Made by a program: the position numbers and the translations under genes. From assembly GCF_003991905.1 (NCBI RefSeq), contig NZ_RSCL01000024.1, positions 1 to 64,000 of the forward strand: DNA of 64,000 nt, written 5' to 3'. Shown one piece after another: positions 51,003 to 61,628 of the stretch. Positions within the stretch are counted from its first letter, which is position 1. Each line of letters starts with the position of its first letter. Below the pieces are notes generated by a model. That model saw only the letters and a program-made list of their open reading frames with translations, was not told the origin of the DNA and searched no databases. This stretch comes from Dulcicalothrix desertica PCC 7102. Lineage in GTDB: Bacteria > Cyanobacteriota > Cyanobacteriia > Cyanobacteriales > Nostocaceae.

Positions 51003-51850
51003 TTATAATAATTTATCAGGTGTAATTGGTAAATCGCGAATACGCTTACCAGTTGCATGATAAATTGCGTTTGCAACTGCGGCACCTGCACCTACAATAC
51101 CAATTTCACCAACTCCTTTAACTCCCAGTGGGTTTACATAAGGGTATTTTTCATCAAGAAACATGACATCAATATTGGGAATATCGGCATTAACGGGAAC
51201 GTGGTATTCACCTAAATTGTTATTAACAAAATTTCCATAGCGTTCGTCAAGATGGGTTTCTTCATGCAGTGCTTGACTAATACCCCAAACTATACCACCT
51301 ATCATTTGTGACTTAGCTGTTTTATGATTTAAAATTCTGCCTGCACCAAAAACACCTAAAAAGCGCGTGACTTTTACCATCCCTAAATCTGGGTCTACTC
51401 TAACTTCTGCAAATTGGGCGCCGAATGCGTGCATAGAATATTTCTTGGTTGCACCATCTGGCTTTGATTCTACTTGTGCTGATATTTCTTTTAAATTTCT
51501 TCTTGCTAAAGCTTGTTCATAAGTTTCTCCTGGTGATGCATTCAGTTTAGAACGAACTGCCATACAAGCTTCATGTACTGCACTGCCATAACTTGCTGCT
51601 CCCCAAGAACCTCCTGAACCGGGAGATTTTGGGAACTGTGTGTCTCCAATTTGCACTTGCACTTTTGAAGGCGCCACATTAAGTGCTTCTGCTGCGACTT
51701 GCGTTAATATTGTGTACGTACCTGTACCAATATCAGTTGCAGCAATTTGTATTAGTACTCGTCCATCAGCTAATATTTTTGCTAGCGCTGAAGCTGGTTG
51801 TCTATTGGTAGGATAAGTTGCACTTGCAACTCCATATCCAACAGTGAAAT
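51003..51850 (-). pseudogene. Xanthine dehydrogenase-type Mo-binding subunit, C-terminal fragment
   Basis: About 280 C-terminal residues of a xanthine dehydrogenase/aldehyde oxidase molybdopterin subunit (normally about 700+): VASATYPTNRQPASA, AATDIGTGTYTILTQVAAEAL, GSGGSWGAASYGSAVHEA, GAGRILNHKTAKSQMIGGIVWGISQAL and LGVKGVGEIGIVGAGAAVANAIY. The N-terminal two thirds are gone: upstream of about 51850 the frame enters the truncated Ser/Thr-kinase gene, where a 51893 start only gives out-of-frame residues. No start codon of its own. Interpreted as the right side of a deletion. Confidence 0.8.
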
Positions 51851-53485
51851 TGCTGCATCTGACGAGCAATTTAAAGCATCTGCAACTAAGCAATTTAAAT
51901 CAGTTAACGAAAGCGGCTTCAGTTCAATTGTATTGATAAAACCTTTATCTTTCTCTATTTTATCAAGTGTTAACATCAATGGATGTGCAGGCGCCACTTC
52001 ATTATCTCGATAGGCGCCAATCAATAATAAATACTGTGTATTACTTTGCATCACTAATTCGATTAATTTTAACGATGCAGAGTCAGCCCACTGTAAGTCA
52101 TCAATAAAAATTACTAACGGGTGTTCTTTTGATGTAAATACTTGCAAAAACTTTTGGAATAGTAAATTAAAACGATTTGCTGCTGCACTTCCAAAAAGCT
52201 CTGTAACAGGAGGTTGTTTACCAACAATTTCTTCAAGTTCTGGAATTACCTCTATAATTACTTGGCTCTGCTCACCTAGCTCTGCCAAAATTTTGTTTTT
52301 CCATGAGTGCAATTGAGCATCTTTTTCACTCAATATTTGCTGCATTAAATCACGAAATGCTTGTACAAATCCAGAAAGAGGAATATTGCGTTGGAACTGG
52401 TCATATTTCCCTTTAATAAAATAACCTTTTTTCTGGACAATTGGTCTGTGAATTACATTAATTATAGCCGTTTTTCCAACTCCAGAATAACCCGCTACTA
52501 ATATCATTTCCGACCGATTGACTTCAGTAAATGGTTTTGCTATACGGTCAAAGGCAGTTAGTAACGTTTTTATTTCAGATTCACGACCATACAGTTTTTC
52601 TGGAATGGTAAAGCGGTCAGGAATATCTCGCTTTCCTAACTCAAAATTTGTAAATTCTCCCGTCTCTTTATATATTGAATACGCTTGCTCTAAATCATGC
52701 TTTAACCCCAAAGCGCTTTGATAGCGGTCTTCTGCATTTTTCGCCATCAGTTTGGCTACAATGTTAGAGATAACAATAGGAATCTCTGTATTAATTGTAG
52801 TAGCTTGTGGAGGCTGCTTTGCTAAATGACAATAAACTAACTCCATTAGGTCATTAGTTACAAACGGCAATTGCCCAGTTAATAGCTCGTAGAAACTGGC
52901 GCCTAATGAGTAAAAATCACTACGCCAATCTACTAACCTATTCATTCTTCCCGTTTGTTCGGGAGATATATATGCAAGGGTTCCTTCTAAAACGTTAGGA
53001 CAACTAGGAGTTTGTGTTTCTCTTGAAAGTAAAGAAGCTATGCTAAAGTCAATTAGCTTTACTTGTTTTCTAGTTGGATTTATTAGGATATTGGCAGGTT
53101 TAATATCCTTGTGAATAATTCTATGGTGATATAAATCATTTAGTATAGTAACGATTTGTAAAGCAATGGGGAAAAAATCAGCCAAGCTTATAGGTGTTGC
53201 GCTCGTATACTCTTTAAGAGAAATACCACCAAAGTCTTCCATTACCAATGCATAGCTATTTTGGTAATTCTCTAAGCTGTAAGTTCTAACAATGCCTTCA
53301 TTATCAAGATTTTTGGTGATGGTATATTGGTTGCGAAATTGCACTAATTCGCTAACAGAAGGATAATCACGCCGTAGTAGCTTGATAACAACAGGCTTTT
53401 GGTCTTGTTGTCTCACCCCACGATAAACGAGGGTTCTAGTACCTGCGTAGATTTGCTCCCCAATTTGGTAACTAGATAGTATCAT
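51845..53485 (-). pseudogene. Ser/Thr kinase-AAA ATPase sensor gene, truncated
   Basis: The reading frame (51782-53485, 567 codons) starts as a large cyanobacterial multidomain kinase: Hanks-type kinase (about 1-270; HKDIKPANIL, DFSIAS, GTLAYISPEQTGRMNR) then an AAA_16 ATPase (about 285-555; Walker A AGYSGVGKTA, Walker B LVIFIDDLQWAD). Complete relatives continue through a large helical region, GAF and histidine kinase domains to 1,700 or more residues. Here it is cut near residue 545 (DALNCSSDAAISLLD), after which the DNA is the xanthine dehydrogenase fragment read in the wrong frame. Possibly still expressed as a kinase-ATPase, but the output module is lost. Confidence 0.8.
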
Positions 53486-53561
53486 CGTCCCTGATATCCC
53501 TGAATAAACTATTGTTTGTCTGTTGTTTGCCTATTATTCCCACTTTGCTACGTAGAATTAA

Positions 53562-53630
53562 CAGAAACCGGGTTTTTATGTAAAATTTTGTTTGTATTAC
53601 TATATACTAATGAAGAAACCGGGTTTCTAG
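53562..53630. repeat. Paired AGAAACCGGGTTT palindromes
   Basis: Two palindromes (CAGAAACCGGGTTTTT and AGAAACCGGGTTTCTAG) about 35 bases apart, with the second overlapping the stop of the cNMP-binding kinase gene. Confidence 0.8.
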
Positions 53631-55015
53631 ATGGGTAAACAAACGATAAAACGTGTTTCTCCAGGTTTTGAGGTAAAGGTGATGCTACCACGATGACGGT
53701 TTTCGATAACACGTCTTATCATTTCTAATCCTAAACCAGAACCTTTACCTATAGATTTTGTGGTAAAAAATGGCTCGAATATACGTGATTGTATTTCTTG
53801 GGGGATGCCTGTACCTGAGTCGCTTATTTCGATTTTAATTTTTTCATTAGTGCATTTTGTTGTGATTTCTATTACACCTTTGTCAGTAATTGCATCTATG
53901 GCATTTTCAATTAAATTTGTCCATACTTGGTTGAGTTCGCTGCCGTAAGCCATGATTTTTGGAACTTCACAGTTATAGTTACGGCGAATTTGAATGCCAT
54001 GTTTTAGTTTATGGGCATATAACCGCAGGGTGTCTTCTAATCCTTCGTGTATATTTACTAGTTGGACGGCGCCTTCGTCCATATGGGAGTATGATTTCAT
54101 AACTTGCACTAGTTCAGAAATACGCTCGGCGCCTTTGATGCCACTATTAATCATTGACATTACATCGAATGATAGCGCTAACCAACGTATTCCCATATCT
54201 CGAAGTTCGCTTGGGTGCTGGCGCCATCTAGAGATTAATTTATTTAGTGTACTAATTTCAACTCCACTTGCTGCTAGTGGTTCGGCAAGTTTCCACGGTT
54301 GCTCAACTCCGTAGTCTTCGAGCCATTCGAGAAGTTCTTCTTCACGTTCAGCTATTGTATTAATATCAATGCGCGAGTTCAGAATTGCATCATAACCATC
54401 ATCACGCGCTGAGAGCCATTCTTGAGTATGTTCTTCATCTATTTGGTTTTGCCCTGCTACCATATTCATGCGCTGTAGCTCTAATAATGCAGGAGTCACA
54501 TTTTGTAGTGTGCGTACTACTGCTGCTGCTGGGTTGTTGAGTTCGTGTGCTAACCCCGCAGATAATGTACCTAGTGCTGCCATTTTTTCACGCTGACGAA
54601 TAAATGATGTTAACCCTTCGAGGCGCCGTTGCACAACTCGAAAAACAGTGCGCTCAAAATCACGACATTCATGGAGTAATTCTAAAAAATCTTCTGGTGA
54701 GAGTAAATGTAAACGACATGGAGTTAAAGCGCGCAGTGTTACAGGTACAACTTCATCGGTAAGTACTTGGACTTCTCCGAAAAACTGTGGCGCCTCGTGT
54801 TGTCCTATAGGCATTTCTACTCCCTCGCTGCGGCGAGTTATGCTTATAACACCACTTGATAATATACAAAACCCTCGTCCGACATCTCCTTCGCTAACTA
54901 AAATTTCGCCTGCTTCTAGTTCCAAAAGAGATGCGCGCTCACACACCCAGTCAAGACGATGTTGAGGTAGGTGTTGAAATAATTCCAGCTTTAAGAGGTC
55001 ATTTATACACAGCAC
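53627..55015 (-). CDS. Cyclic-nucleotide-binding-domain histidine kinase
   Basis: A 462-residue cytoplasmic kinase. The N-terminal cNMP-binding/CRP-like domain spans about 5-135 (LFQHLPQHRLDWVCERA, GEILVSEGDVGRGFCILSSG, FFGEVQVLTDEVVPVTLRAL). HisKA follows with LSAGLAHELNNPAAAV (His157), then an unusually long helical stretch (about 175-310) and HATPase_c (DSGTGIP, FEPFFTTKSIGKGSGLGLEMIRRVI). The motif order suggests control by cAMP/cGMP or a related ligand. The phosphate-binding cassette Arg position is not clear. Twenty bases separate it from the TamB-like gene upstream on the same strand. Confidence 0.92.
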   Translation of the reverse strand: MLCINDLLKLELFQHLPQHRLDWVCERASLLELEAGEILVSEGDVGRGFCILSSGVISITRRSEGVEMPIGQHEAPQFFGEVQVLTDEVVPVTLRALTPCRLHLLSPEDFLELLHECRDFERTVFRVVQRRLEGLTSFIRQREKMAALGTLSAGLAHELNNPAAAVVRTLQNVTPALLELQRMNMVAGQNQIDEEHTQEWLSARDDGYDAILNSRIDINTIAEREEELLEWLEDYGVEQPWKLAEPLAASGVEISTLNKLISRWRQHPSELRDMGIRWLALSFDVMSMINSGIKGAERISELVQVMKSYSHMDEGAVQLVNIHEGLEDTLRLYAHKLKHGIQIRRNYNCEVPKIMAYGSELNQVWTNLIENAIDAITDKGVIEITTKCTNEKIKIEISDSGTGIPQEIQSRIFEPFFTTKSIGKGSGLGLEMIRRVIENRHRGSITFTSKPGETRFIVCLPI

Positions 55016-55035
55016 AGTTAGTTAAAGTTTTATTT

Positions 55036-58000
55036 TTAGAATCTACGTTCAAATTCTAATACTGCGCGGTTGTCGTTGAATAAATTTGTGGAGGTGCGGA
55101 AGCGGATTTCTCTGTTGATACGGTAGTTTAAACCCCATTGAACTGGGTCATTAGTTGTTAATATTTTGAGTGCGGATGCTGAAACTTTTGGCGAAATGTC
55201 TACACCTGCTTCTGCGGCAAGTTCTAAGCTTGTGTAGTTTTTACCAGCTTCTGGGTCTTGGGTAATAATAGTTGGGAATAAGCGAAACTCACTCAAACCA
55301 AATGCTGTACCAATTTCGCTAAACGCACTTTGAAAGTTATTAAGTACAGCAGAACCTGCAATATTAATTAATCCTAATGTACTATCGCTACCTCGACCTT
55401 GAGTTTCTACAAACCCACCTCCAAGCAATGCGACAAGTTCGTTTTGACCACGTGTTGGTGAACTAGTAAGCTCAAGATTTTCGTTTAGCTGACTTGCAAG
55501 TCCTTGAATTTTAGCTTCTACACGGATGCTTTCTAATGCAGCTAGTCCAGTAATGTTACGGCTAAAATCGCTACTTTGAACGACATCGAGTACTTTTGCA
55601 AATAGTTGAATATCTAGTTCGGGGTCACGCGGTTGGGTTGTTTTAAAAGTTGCTGTATGCTCATATCCACGTGCTAAATTAAAGCGAGTGGTAAATAAAT
55701 TAACTCCTCCATCCTTGAGTTTAATAACTCCTTGTGGCACTGGATCGTTGATTGTGCCTGTGACGTTAAGGTCGCCAGTTGCGATAAAATCAAGAATAGG
55801 CGCCCGTGTAATTCTAACGTTGTTACCAAGTTTGATTTGTAAGTTATTAAAACGTGTAACGGTTTCCGAAGTTTCTGCTGGCTCAGGTGTTTGAGATTTG
55901 AGCAGTGTGGTTAATTCTTCTAATGTATCGTTTTGCTGCGGGTTTAGGTTCGTTGACTCAGCAAGTAGCACTTTACCGTTTTTAAGTTCGATATTACCAC
56001 CAATTAATGGGTTGAGAGCAGAGCCAGTTAGCTGTAAACCTCCACTAACGTTACCTTGATATAAGCTTTTTAAATTTAACGCGATACGATCAAGGGTAAG
56101 TGTTAAAGGATTACTGATTTGAAGTGTTGTGTCAGATATCGGAATTTCACCAATTGCTTTAACGCTACCTCGGCTAAATGTTCCTTGTAAATTATCAACG
56201 ATGATACGGTCGAAATCAAATTTTATTTGACCTGCTACATCAGTAATATTACCAGGTATTGTTGGTGAGCTAAATGTAGCTTTATTAAGGTTTGCATTTC
56301 CATTTAGAATAAGCTCCTTACCATCACCTTGTACTTTTAAATTAACTTCTCCTTGCCCATCTTCATATTTGACTTGGTTGGTTAACAAGTTTATCACCGC
56401 TAACCCTTTATTTTTAACTTTGACATCAAGGTCAATTTTATTATTTTCTGGTGGGAGAACTGCAGTTGGAAATTGGTAGGGAATGCCACCTCTAATAGTA
56501 ACAGGGTCTGCGTTGTCTACATTAACTTCGCTATTAAAATTTAAACGTCCGTTACTATAGCTAAAACTTGCATTTGCTGACTGAACGCCTTTAGAATTTA
56601 AGGCGCCTTCGCTAACTGAAAAATCTCCTTTAGCTTGTGGGTTAAAAATATTACCAGCAATGGCTGCTCGTCCGCTCAGATTTCCTGTTAACCCTACAGG
56701 CAGCTTAACGAAGTTATTCAGAAATTTTACAGGAAAATTTGTTACCTGCAATTGTCCTGATTGTTCTTTACCGCCAATACTACCCACAAAAGCGAGGAGA
56801 CGATTTTTTGACTCGACTCGCAGCGGTTGCAGTCGTAATATTCCATCATCAAAACTGCCTTGAGCAATTATTTGCTGGGCGCCAAAATAACGGTCTTCGT
56901 CATCCGGGCGCCCCCAAGCAAAGTCGTGACCATTAATTTTAAAGTCTGCCTTTATGCCATTACTAGAAGCAGTATCTAATGTAACTTCGCCATTGAAAGT
57001 TCCTACTAAATCTGCTAATTCGGGCAAAGGTGAAGATGCACGTTTATCAGATTGTTGTTTATCGAGTAATCCTTGAATTTCGGAGAAACGTTTTATTTGA
57101 GTAAGTGCTGGTTGGTTTTGCACTCCCACAGCACTTGTACCACTCAGATTTGCTGCATTGCCATATGATGGTTCTGTTAAACCACGTTGGAAATCTTGCA
57201 CTTCAAAGATTTGTAATGTTGTTAAAACGTCTTGAATGTTACCTTGAGCAACTGCCACTTTACCTTGAATTTTTGGAATTGGAGTACTCGGTACCACAGT
57301 ACCAGCAAAGCTATAAGTACTATTATTTTTCTTAAAGATACTATTTTCAAGCGTTAAGGCGCCGTTATTATAAGCAAAATTTGCACTTAAACTATTACCT
57401 CTAATAGTTCCAACTTGAGGATTAGCAACTGCGATACTTCCATTTCCTGTTAAAGTGTTTGGATTAACTAGAAAATCTCCATTCAATGTCCCAGTAACAC
57501 TACCTTTACCAATTAATCCATTTGCAGGGGGAGAAATATTTAAAGCTAAAAGTGGAAAATTATTAACTTTGACATCTAAATTATCACCCCTAGCAATTCC
57601 TGCTGCTGTCGCTTGTTTCCAACGTATATTAAATTCTTTAGGACGGTTATTAGCATCTAAATTTAAAGCAATGCGGTCTTGTGTTCCAACTACGTCTAAT
57701 TTTAAACCGCTGCCACGCTCGCTTACTAAACTACCCGTTAAAGTATCAAAAGCAAATTTATTTACATTCAAATCACGCAATGCTACTTGCCCGTTTAAAT
57801 TTGGTGCAGGCAGGCGCCCGGTAATTTTACCATTAAAATCAGCTAAACCAGCTAACGCAATTGCATTTGGTAACTTCGCTGGTAAATTTAAAAGGTTATA
57901 ATTTTTAGCGATGACATCCAAATTTAAATCAGTAATTTCTGGGGTATTTGGATTTTTGGCATTAACCATAACATACCCAGTTGCCGTCACATCTCGTGAG

Positions 58001-60675
58001 GTCGCACGTTGAACAGTCAGCTTTGTACCATTCCAACCAATATCTGCTGCCAAAGGTTGCTCAATACCTGCTAACCCTTGAGAAAGCCCAACTTTACCAA
58101 CTGCTGCTATATTCGCAAGACTGATATTATTAACTGCACCCGCAACTTGTAAATTACCAACAAGTAGTCCCTCTAGCTGTGGGTTAATACGCTTTAGTTG
58201 TACAGCAGATGCATTGACAGCAGCTTGATAGCGACCTTTATCTAGTCGAATATTCGACGCAGTTACGTCACCACCTGCGTATTTAACTTTTCCTGTACCA
58301 CTAAGTTGAATATCCTCTAGTTTGAAAGAGTCAACCGTACCCGCAACGTCAAATAAACCATCTAAACCAGACTCAACTAAAGTTGGTACTTTTGCATAAC
58401 GCTGCAAACGGACATTATTAGCTTCAACTTTTGCAGTATAACGCCCTTTATCAAGTACAATATTACTTGCATTGAAAGAACCACCGTCTACATTTAAACG
58501 TCCGGTACCTTTTGCTTGTATAGCAGGTAGTTGGAACGAGTCAACGGTTCCTGCAACTTGAAGGTTACCTGTAACTCTTCCCTGAATTATATTTGGTACT
58601 TGTGCTAACTCCTGAACATTAGAGTCATTAATTTGCAGTTGTGCTTGATAGGCGCCATCAGCTAGTTGAATATTATTAACACCTACCGTACCTCCTCCAA
58701 CGTTCAAAACCGCATTGCCTGTACCTTGAATTGTTTTCAGGGTAATATTATCGCGATTACCAGCGATTTGAAACGTACCAGCTAAAGGATTTTGTAAAAC
58801 AGGCGCCGATTGTTTGAGAACGCGCGATAATCTAACGTTATTGGCGACAAACTGAGCGGCAAAGTTTTGGTCATCAAACTTAACGTTTTTAATCGCAACT
58901 CTTCCACCACCGAGTTCAATACCAGCATTTTCTGATTGGACATTGGCAATTTTAAACGGCGCCGTTGAGCCTGAAGCTAATAACCTACCGTTAAATTTTA
59001 CACCTTCTATATTAACGTTCTCTAACTGTTCCTTATTTACAAAGCGTTCAACAGGGATACCCGAAGTATCAGCGGTAACTTGCCACTGCTGATTTGCCCA
59101 CCTTCCCGCAGCTTGAACTTTACCACCTGCGACATTTAAATTAACATTACGAAATGTAAAGGAACGGTCGGAATAAACTGTAGTTTCTCCAGTACCCGGA
59201 TATGTACCATTAGGAGACTGCCATTGTACTACTGTTTGAACATTACCAGGCGCCCCGCTTAGTTGTGCAGTCGCGGCAACAGCACCAATTTGAAAGTCAG
59301 GATTAATATTATATATCTGAGCAATTGCATCTCCGGGTACATTTTTAGCAGTAACGTTAAAATTGACTTGGGGGTTTTGACCGATTGTTACTACACCTGT
59401 ACCCGTCAAAACACCACCGAGAGTAGCTTTACCTTGAATATCCTTAAAAGTGATTTGTTGTAAACGCGGTAAAAATTCAAACTTGGCGCCGACGTTATCA
59501 AAGTCAACTTTATCTATTTTGGCGGTTTTGGTTGTATTGCCTTGACCAGAAAGTACTGGACTATCAATTTCTCCTGTCACCAGTAAATCTGCATTCAACG
59601 AAGCAACAACAGGAACAGGTAGTTTTAATTTTAGAGTTTCTTGAACATTGGCAGCACTGACTTCGTTTATACGGGCGCCTAAATTATAACCAGTTTTTCT
59701 GTCAATAGTTCCATTTGCCAACAGCGGTACTTTTCCGTAGGACGCAATAACATTTTCTAACTTGACTTCTGTTTTATCAAAACTAAGTGACCCACGCGCA
59801 TTTACAAAAGGTCGTGGCAAGCGTGCGACAGCAGCTTTAACCCCCTCTACAGTCGCATTGCCATGCAATAAAGTGGGCTGTTGTGGTTGTGCTTCAATAT
59901 CTAAGTCAGCTTTTTTTACTTTTCCTGACTGTAAATCTATTGGCAGCTTAACCAAAGTTGTAACATCTTCTGCCAGTAAATCTTCGACCTGTAGGTTTAA
60001 TTTATGTTGTATTGTTCGAGGACGTGTTTCGCCACGAACGAATATACTACCCCCATTAACAGCTTTACCACCTACTTCATATTTAACGAGTTGGTTATTT
60101 TCTAATAAGTCGGCAACACCGTTAAGGTCAGCTAATGAGAGTTGCTTTTTTGTATGTGATGGCGCCAGTACTAAATTACCGTTACGAAAGCGTATTTTAT
60201 CAAGGTCAGTCTTAAAGGGGGCGTTTTTACCAGGAGGCTGAATTTTTGTAGTTATCCAACGTCCTTGGTCGTCTTGTTCAATATAGAGAATAGGATTAAC
60301 AAGGGTTACATCAAATTTAAGGCGCCGCGTTAAAAGCAGTTGTAGCAGGTCAAAAGTAACATCGACAGATTCAACAGTTCCGTTGTCCGGGTCATTGGGT
60401 GTAGCAGGAATTCTGGAGGCGCCAAATTTAACTGTGCCAAACGAAAAACCTTGAACGGCGCCTAACTTGACGGGACGGTTGAGTGCGGTAGTAACGCTTT
60501 GTGAAGCTATAGGCGTTAAATCTTCCTTAACAAATTTCCACAACCGCCACGACCCAAACCCCGCAAGTCCAAGCAGCGAAATACCAGCAGCGATACCACT
60601 GCGGGTTAACAAAATGAACCAGAACCGTTGAGCTTTTACAGGCTTAGATTTGCAATCGCGATTGGGATTAGTCAT
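55036..60675 (-). CDS. TamB-like translocation/assembly protein
   Basis: A 1,879-residue AsmA/TamB-superfamily protein. Such proteins span the periplasm as a long beta-groove and move phospholipids or outer-membrane proteins. One N-terminal transmembrane anchor (about 18-42, AAGISLLGLAGFGSW), a first AsmA-like region (about 45-200), very long repeats of beta strands rich in Asn/Gly/Val (for example IQGRVTGNLQVAGTVDSFQLP recurring every ~70 residues at about 720-900), and the C-terminal TamB domain (about 1450-1879) ending in ...VLEFERRF. In cyanobacteria these genes often accompany Omp85; only an Omp85 fragment is seen here (20926). ATG 60675 is the natural start. Confidence 0.93.
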   Translation of the reverse strand: MTNPNRDCKSKPVKAQRFWFILLTRSGIAAGISLLGLAGFGSWRLWKFVKEDLTPIASQSVTTALNRPVKLGAVQGFSFGTVKFGASRIPATPNDPDNGTVESVDVTFDLLQLLLTRRLKFDVTLVNPILYIEQDDQGRWITTKIQPPGKNAPFKTDLDKIRFRNGNLVLAPSHTKKQLSLADLNGVADLLENNQLVKYEVGGKAVNGGSIFVRGETRPRTIQHKLNLQVEDLLAEDVTTLVKLPIDLQSGKVKKADLDIEAQPQQPTLLHGNATVEGVKAAVARLPRPFVNARGSLSFDKTEVKLENVIASYGKVPLLANGTIDRKTGYNLGARINEVSAANVQETLKLKLPVPVVASLNADLLVTGEIDSPVLSGQGNTTKTAKIDKVDFDNVGAKFEFLPRLQQITFKDIQGKATLGGVLTGTGVVTIGQNPQVNFNVTAKNVPGDAIAQIYNINPDFQIGAVAATAQLSGAPGNVQTVVQWQSPNGTYPGTGETTVYSDRSFTFRNVNLNVAGGKVQAAGRWANQQWQVTADTSGIPVERFVNKEQLENVNIEGVKFNGRLLASGSTAPFKIANVQSENAGIELGGGRVAIKNVKFDDQNFAAQFVANNVRLSRVLKQSAPVLQNPLAGTFQIAGNRDNITLKTIQGTGNAVLNVGGGTVGVNNIQLADGAYQAQLQINDSNVQELAQVPNIIQGRVTGNLQVAGTVDSFQLPAIQAKGTGRLNVDGGSFNASNIVLDKGRYTAKVEANNVRLQRYAKVPTLVESGLDGLFDVAGTVDSFKLEDIQLSGTGKVKYAGGDVTASNIRLDKGRYQAAVNASAVQLKRINPQLEGLLVGNLQVAGAVNNISLANIAAVGKVGLSQGLAGIEQPLAADIGWNGTKLTVQRATSRDVTATGYVMVNAKNPNTPEITDLNLDVIAKNYNLLNLPAKLPNAIALAGLADFNGKITGRLPAPNLNGQVALRDLNVNKFAFDTLTGSLVSERGSGLKLDVVGTQDRIALNLDANNRPKEFNIRWKQATAAGIARGDNLDVKVNNFPLLALNISPPANGLIGKGSVTGTLNGDFLVNPNTLTGNGSIAVANPQVGTIRGNSLSANFAYNNGALTLENSIFKKNNSTYSFAGTVVPSTPIPKIQGKVAVAQGNIQDVLTTLQIFEVQDFQRGLTEPSYGNAANLSGTSAVGVQNQPALTQIKRFSEIQGLLDKQQSDKRASSPLPELADLVGTFNGEVTLDTASSNGIKADFKINGHDFAWGRPDDEDRYFGAQQIIAQGSFDDGILRLQPLRVESKNRLLAFVGSIGGKEQSGQLQVTNFPVKFLNNFVKLPVGLTGNLSGRAAIAGNIFNPQAKGDFSVSEGALNSKGVQSANASFSYSNGRLNFNSEVNVDNADPVTIRGGIPYQFPTAVLPPENNKIDLDVKVKNKGLAVINLLTNQVKYEDGQGEVNLKVQGDGKELILNGNANLNKATFSSPTIPGNITDVAGQIKFDFDRIIVDNLQGTFSRGSVKAIGEIPISDTTLQISNPLTLTLDRIALNLKSLYQGNVSGGLQLTGSALNPLIGGNIELKNGKVLLAESTNLNPQQNDTLEELTTLLKSQTPEPAETSETVTRFNNLQIKLGNNVRITRAPILDFIATGDLNVTGTINDPVPQGVIKLKDGGVNLFTTRFNLARGYEHTATFKTTQPRDPELDIQLFAKVLDVVQSSDFSRNITGLAALESIRVEAKIQGLASQLNENLELTSSPTRGQNELVALLGGGFVETQGRGSDSTLGLINIAGSAVLNNFQSAFSEIGTAFGLSEFRLFPTIITQDPEAGKNYTSLELAAEAGVDISPKVSASALKILTTNDPVQWGLNYRINREIRFRTSTNLFNDNRAVLEFERRF

Positions 60676-61157
60676 ATGAGTTTACTATTTAATCGCCTTT
60701 TTACTGCCGGAACACAAACTGCATCAAAAAAAACATGCTCAAGAGCCTGCTATACCCATGTTATGAGAGAATAATGCCATCTACCAGAATACAGACCTAT
60801 TTGGGATTTTGGGAGAACTTACATTACTTGTCTGTAAAATTAAATAAAGATTTATTACGACCTACAGGTTAGCATAAAGTCCAGTTTCAGTTTGGTAGTG
60901 TAAGATTGTGCTGTAATTGAGTGAACCTTCAGTACCGAACCTTAAGAAACCAGGTTTCTTCATTGATATATTGTAATAACAACAAGGATTTTGCGTAGAA
61001 ACCTGGTTTCTATCTACATCCAGTATGCGCCATAAAATATTATCGTCGGGAAAAATACAAAAAAAGTGGTAATTGTTTCACAGAGCTATAAGCGTTTAGG
61101 CTCTTTAAACTTTAATATTGATGAGGTGAATTTAGAAAGGACTGGTGACTACAGAAA
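60676..61157. other. Intergenic region with palindromes
   Basis: About 480 bases without a gene between divergent transcription units. A pair of AGAAACCNGGTTTCT palindromes at 60948-61014 has the spacer TTCATTGATATATTGTAATA, nearly identical to the spacer at 28897-29035. Confidence 0.65.
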
Positions 61158-61565
61158 ATGCGTGTCTTCGTGTTACTTTTTAATGCTCGGACTGATGACG
61201 AAGGTATCCACACGATTCGAGTTGGCGACCGTAACAAGGTGCTAATGTTTGAGTCAAGCGACGATGCCGAACGTTTTGCGATGCTGCTTGAGGCTCAGGA
61301 TTTTCCTGTACCCACCGTTGAGCCTATTGATTCTCAAGAAGTGGAAGGATTTTGCTCTGAGATGGATTACGACTATGAAATTGTGCCTTTAAATGGCGCT
61401 TTAGCAATTCCTCCTGAGCTAAATGTGGAAGAAACCGACTGGGACCCCAATGCAGATAACTCAAGTAAAAATACTGATGCTTCCAATCAACAACAATCTA
61501 ATGCAACTGATATTGCCGATAGCGAACTAGATAGCATTAGGCGCCGACTGGAAGGATTGATTTGA
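61158..61565 (+). CDS. DUF3110 domain protein
   Basis: A 135-residue protein with an N-terminal DUF3110 domain (about 1-85: MRVFVLLFNARTDDEGIHTI, VLMFESSDDAERFAMLLEAQDFPVPTVEPID) and an acidic, disordered-looking tail. The family is typical of cyanobacteria and plastid lineages; function unknown. ATG 61158. murQ begins 63 bases downstream on the same strand, so the two are probably cotranscribed, which may hint at a cell-wall connection but is weak evidence. Confidence 0.88.
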   Translation: MRVFVLLFNARTDDEGIHTIRVGDRNKVLMFESSDDAERFAMLLEAQDFPVPTVEPIDSQEVEGFCSEMDYDYEIVPLNGALAIPPELNVEETDWDPNADNSSKNTDASNQQQSNATDIADSELDSIRRRLEGLI

Positions 61566-61628
61566 ATGTAAAAGGGAAGTGTGTATTTCTCACTTCCCGA
61601 CCCATACCAAACTATTAGTGATAAATAC

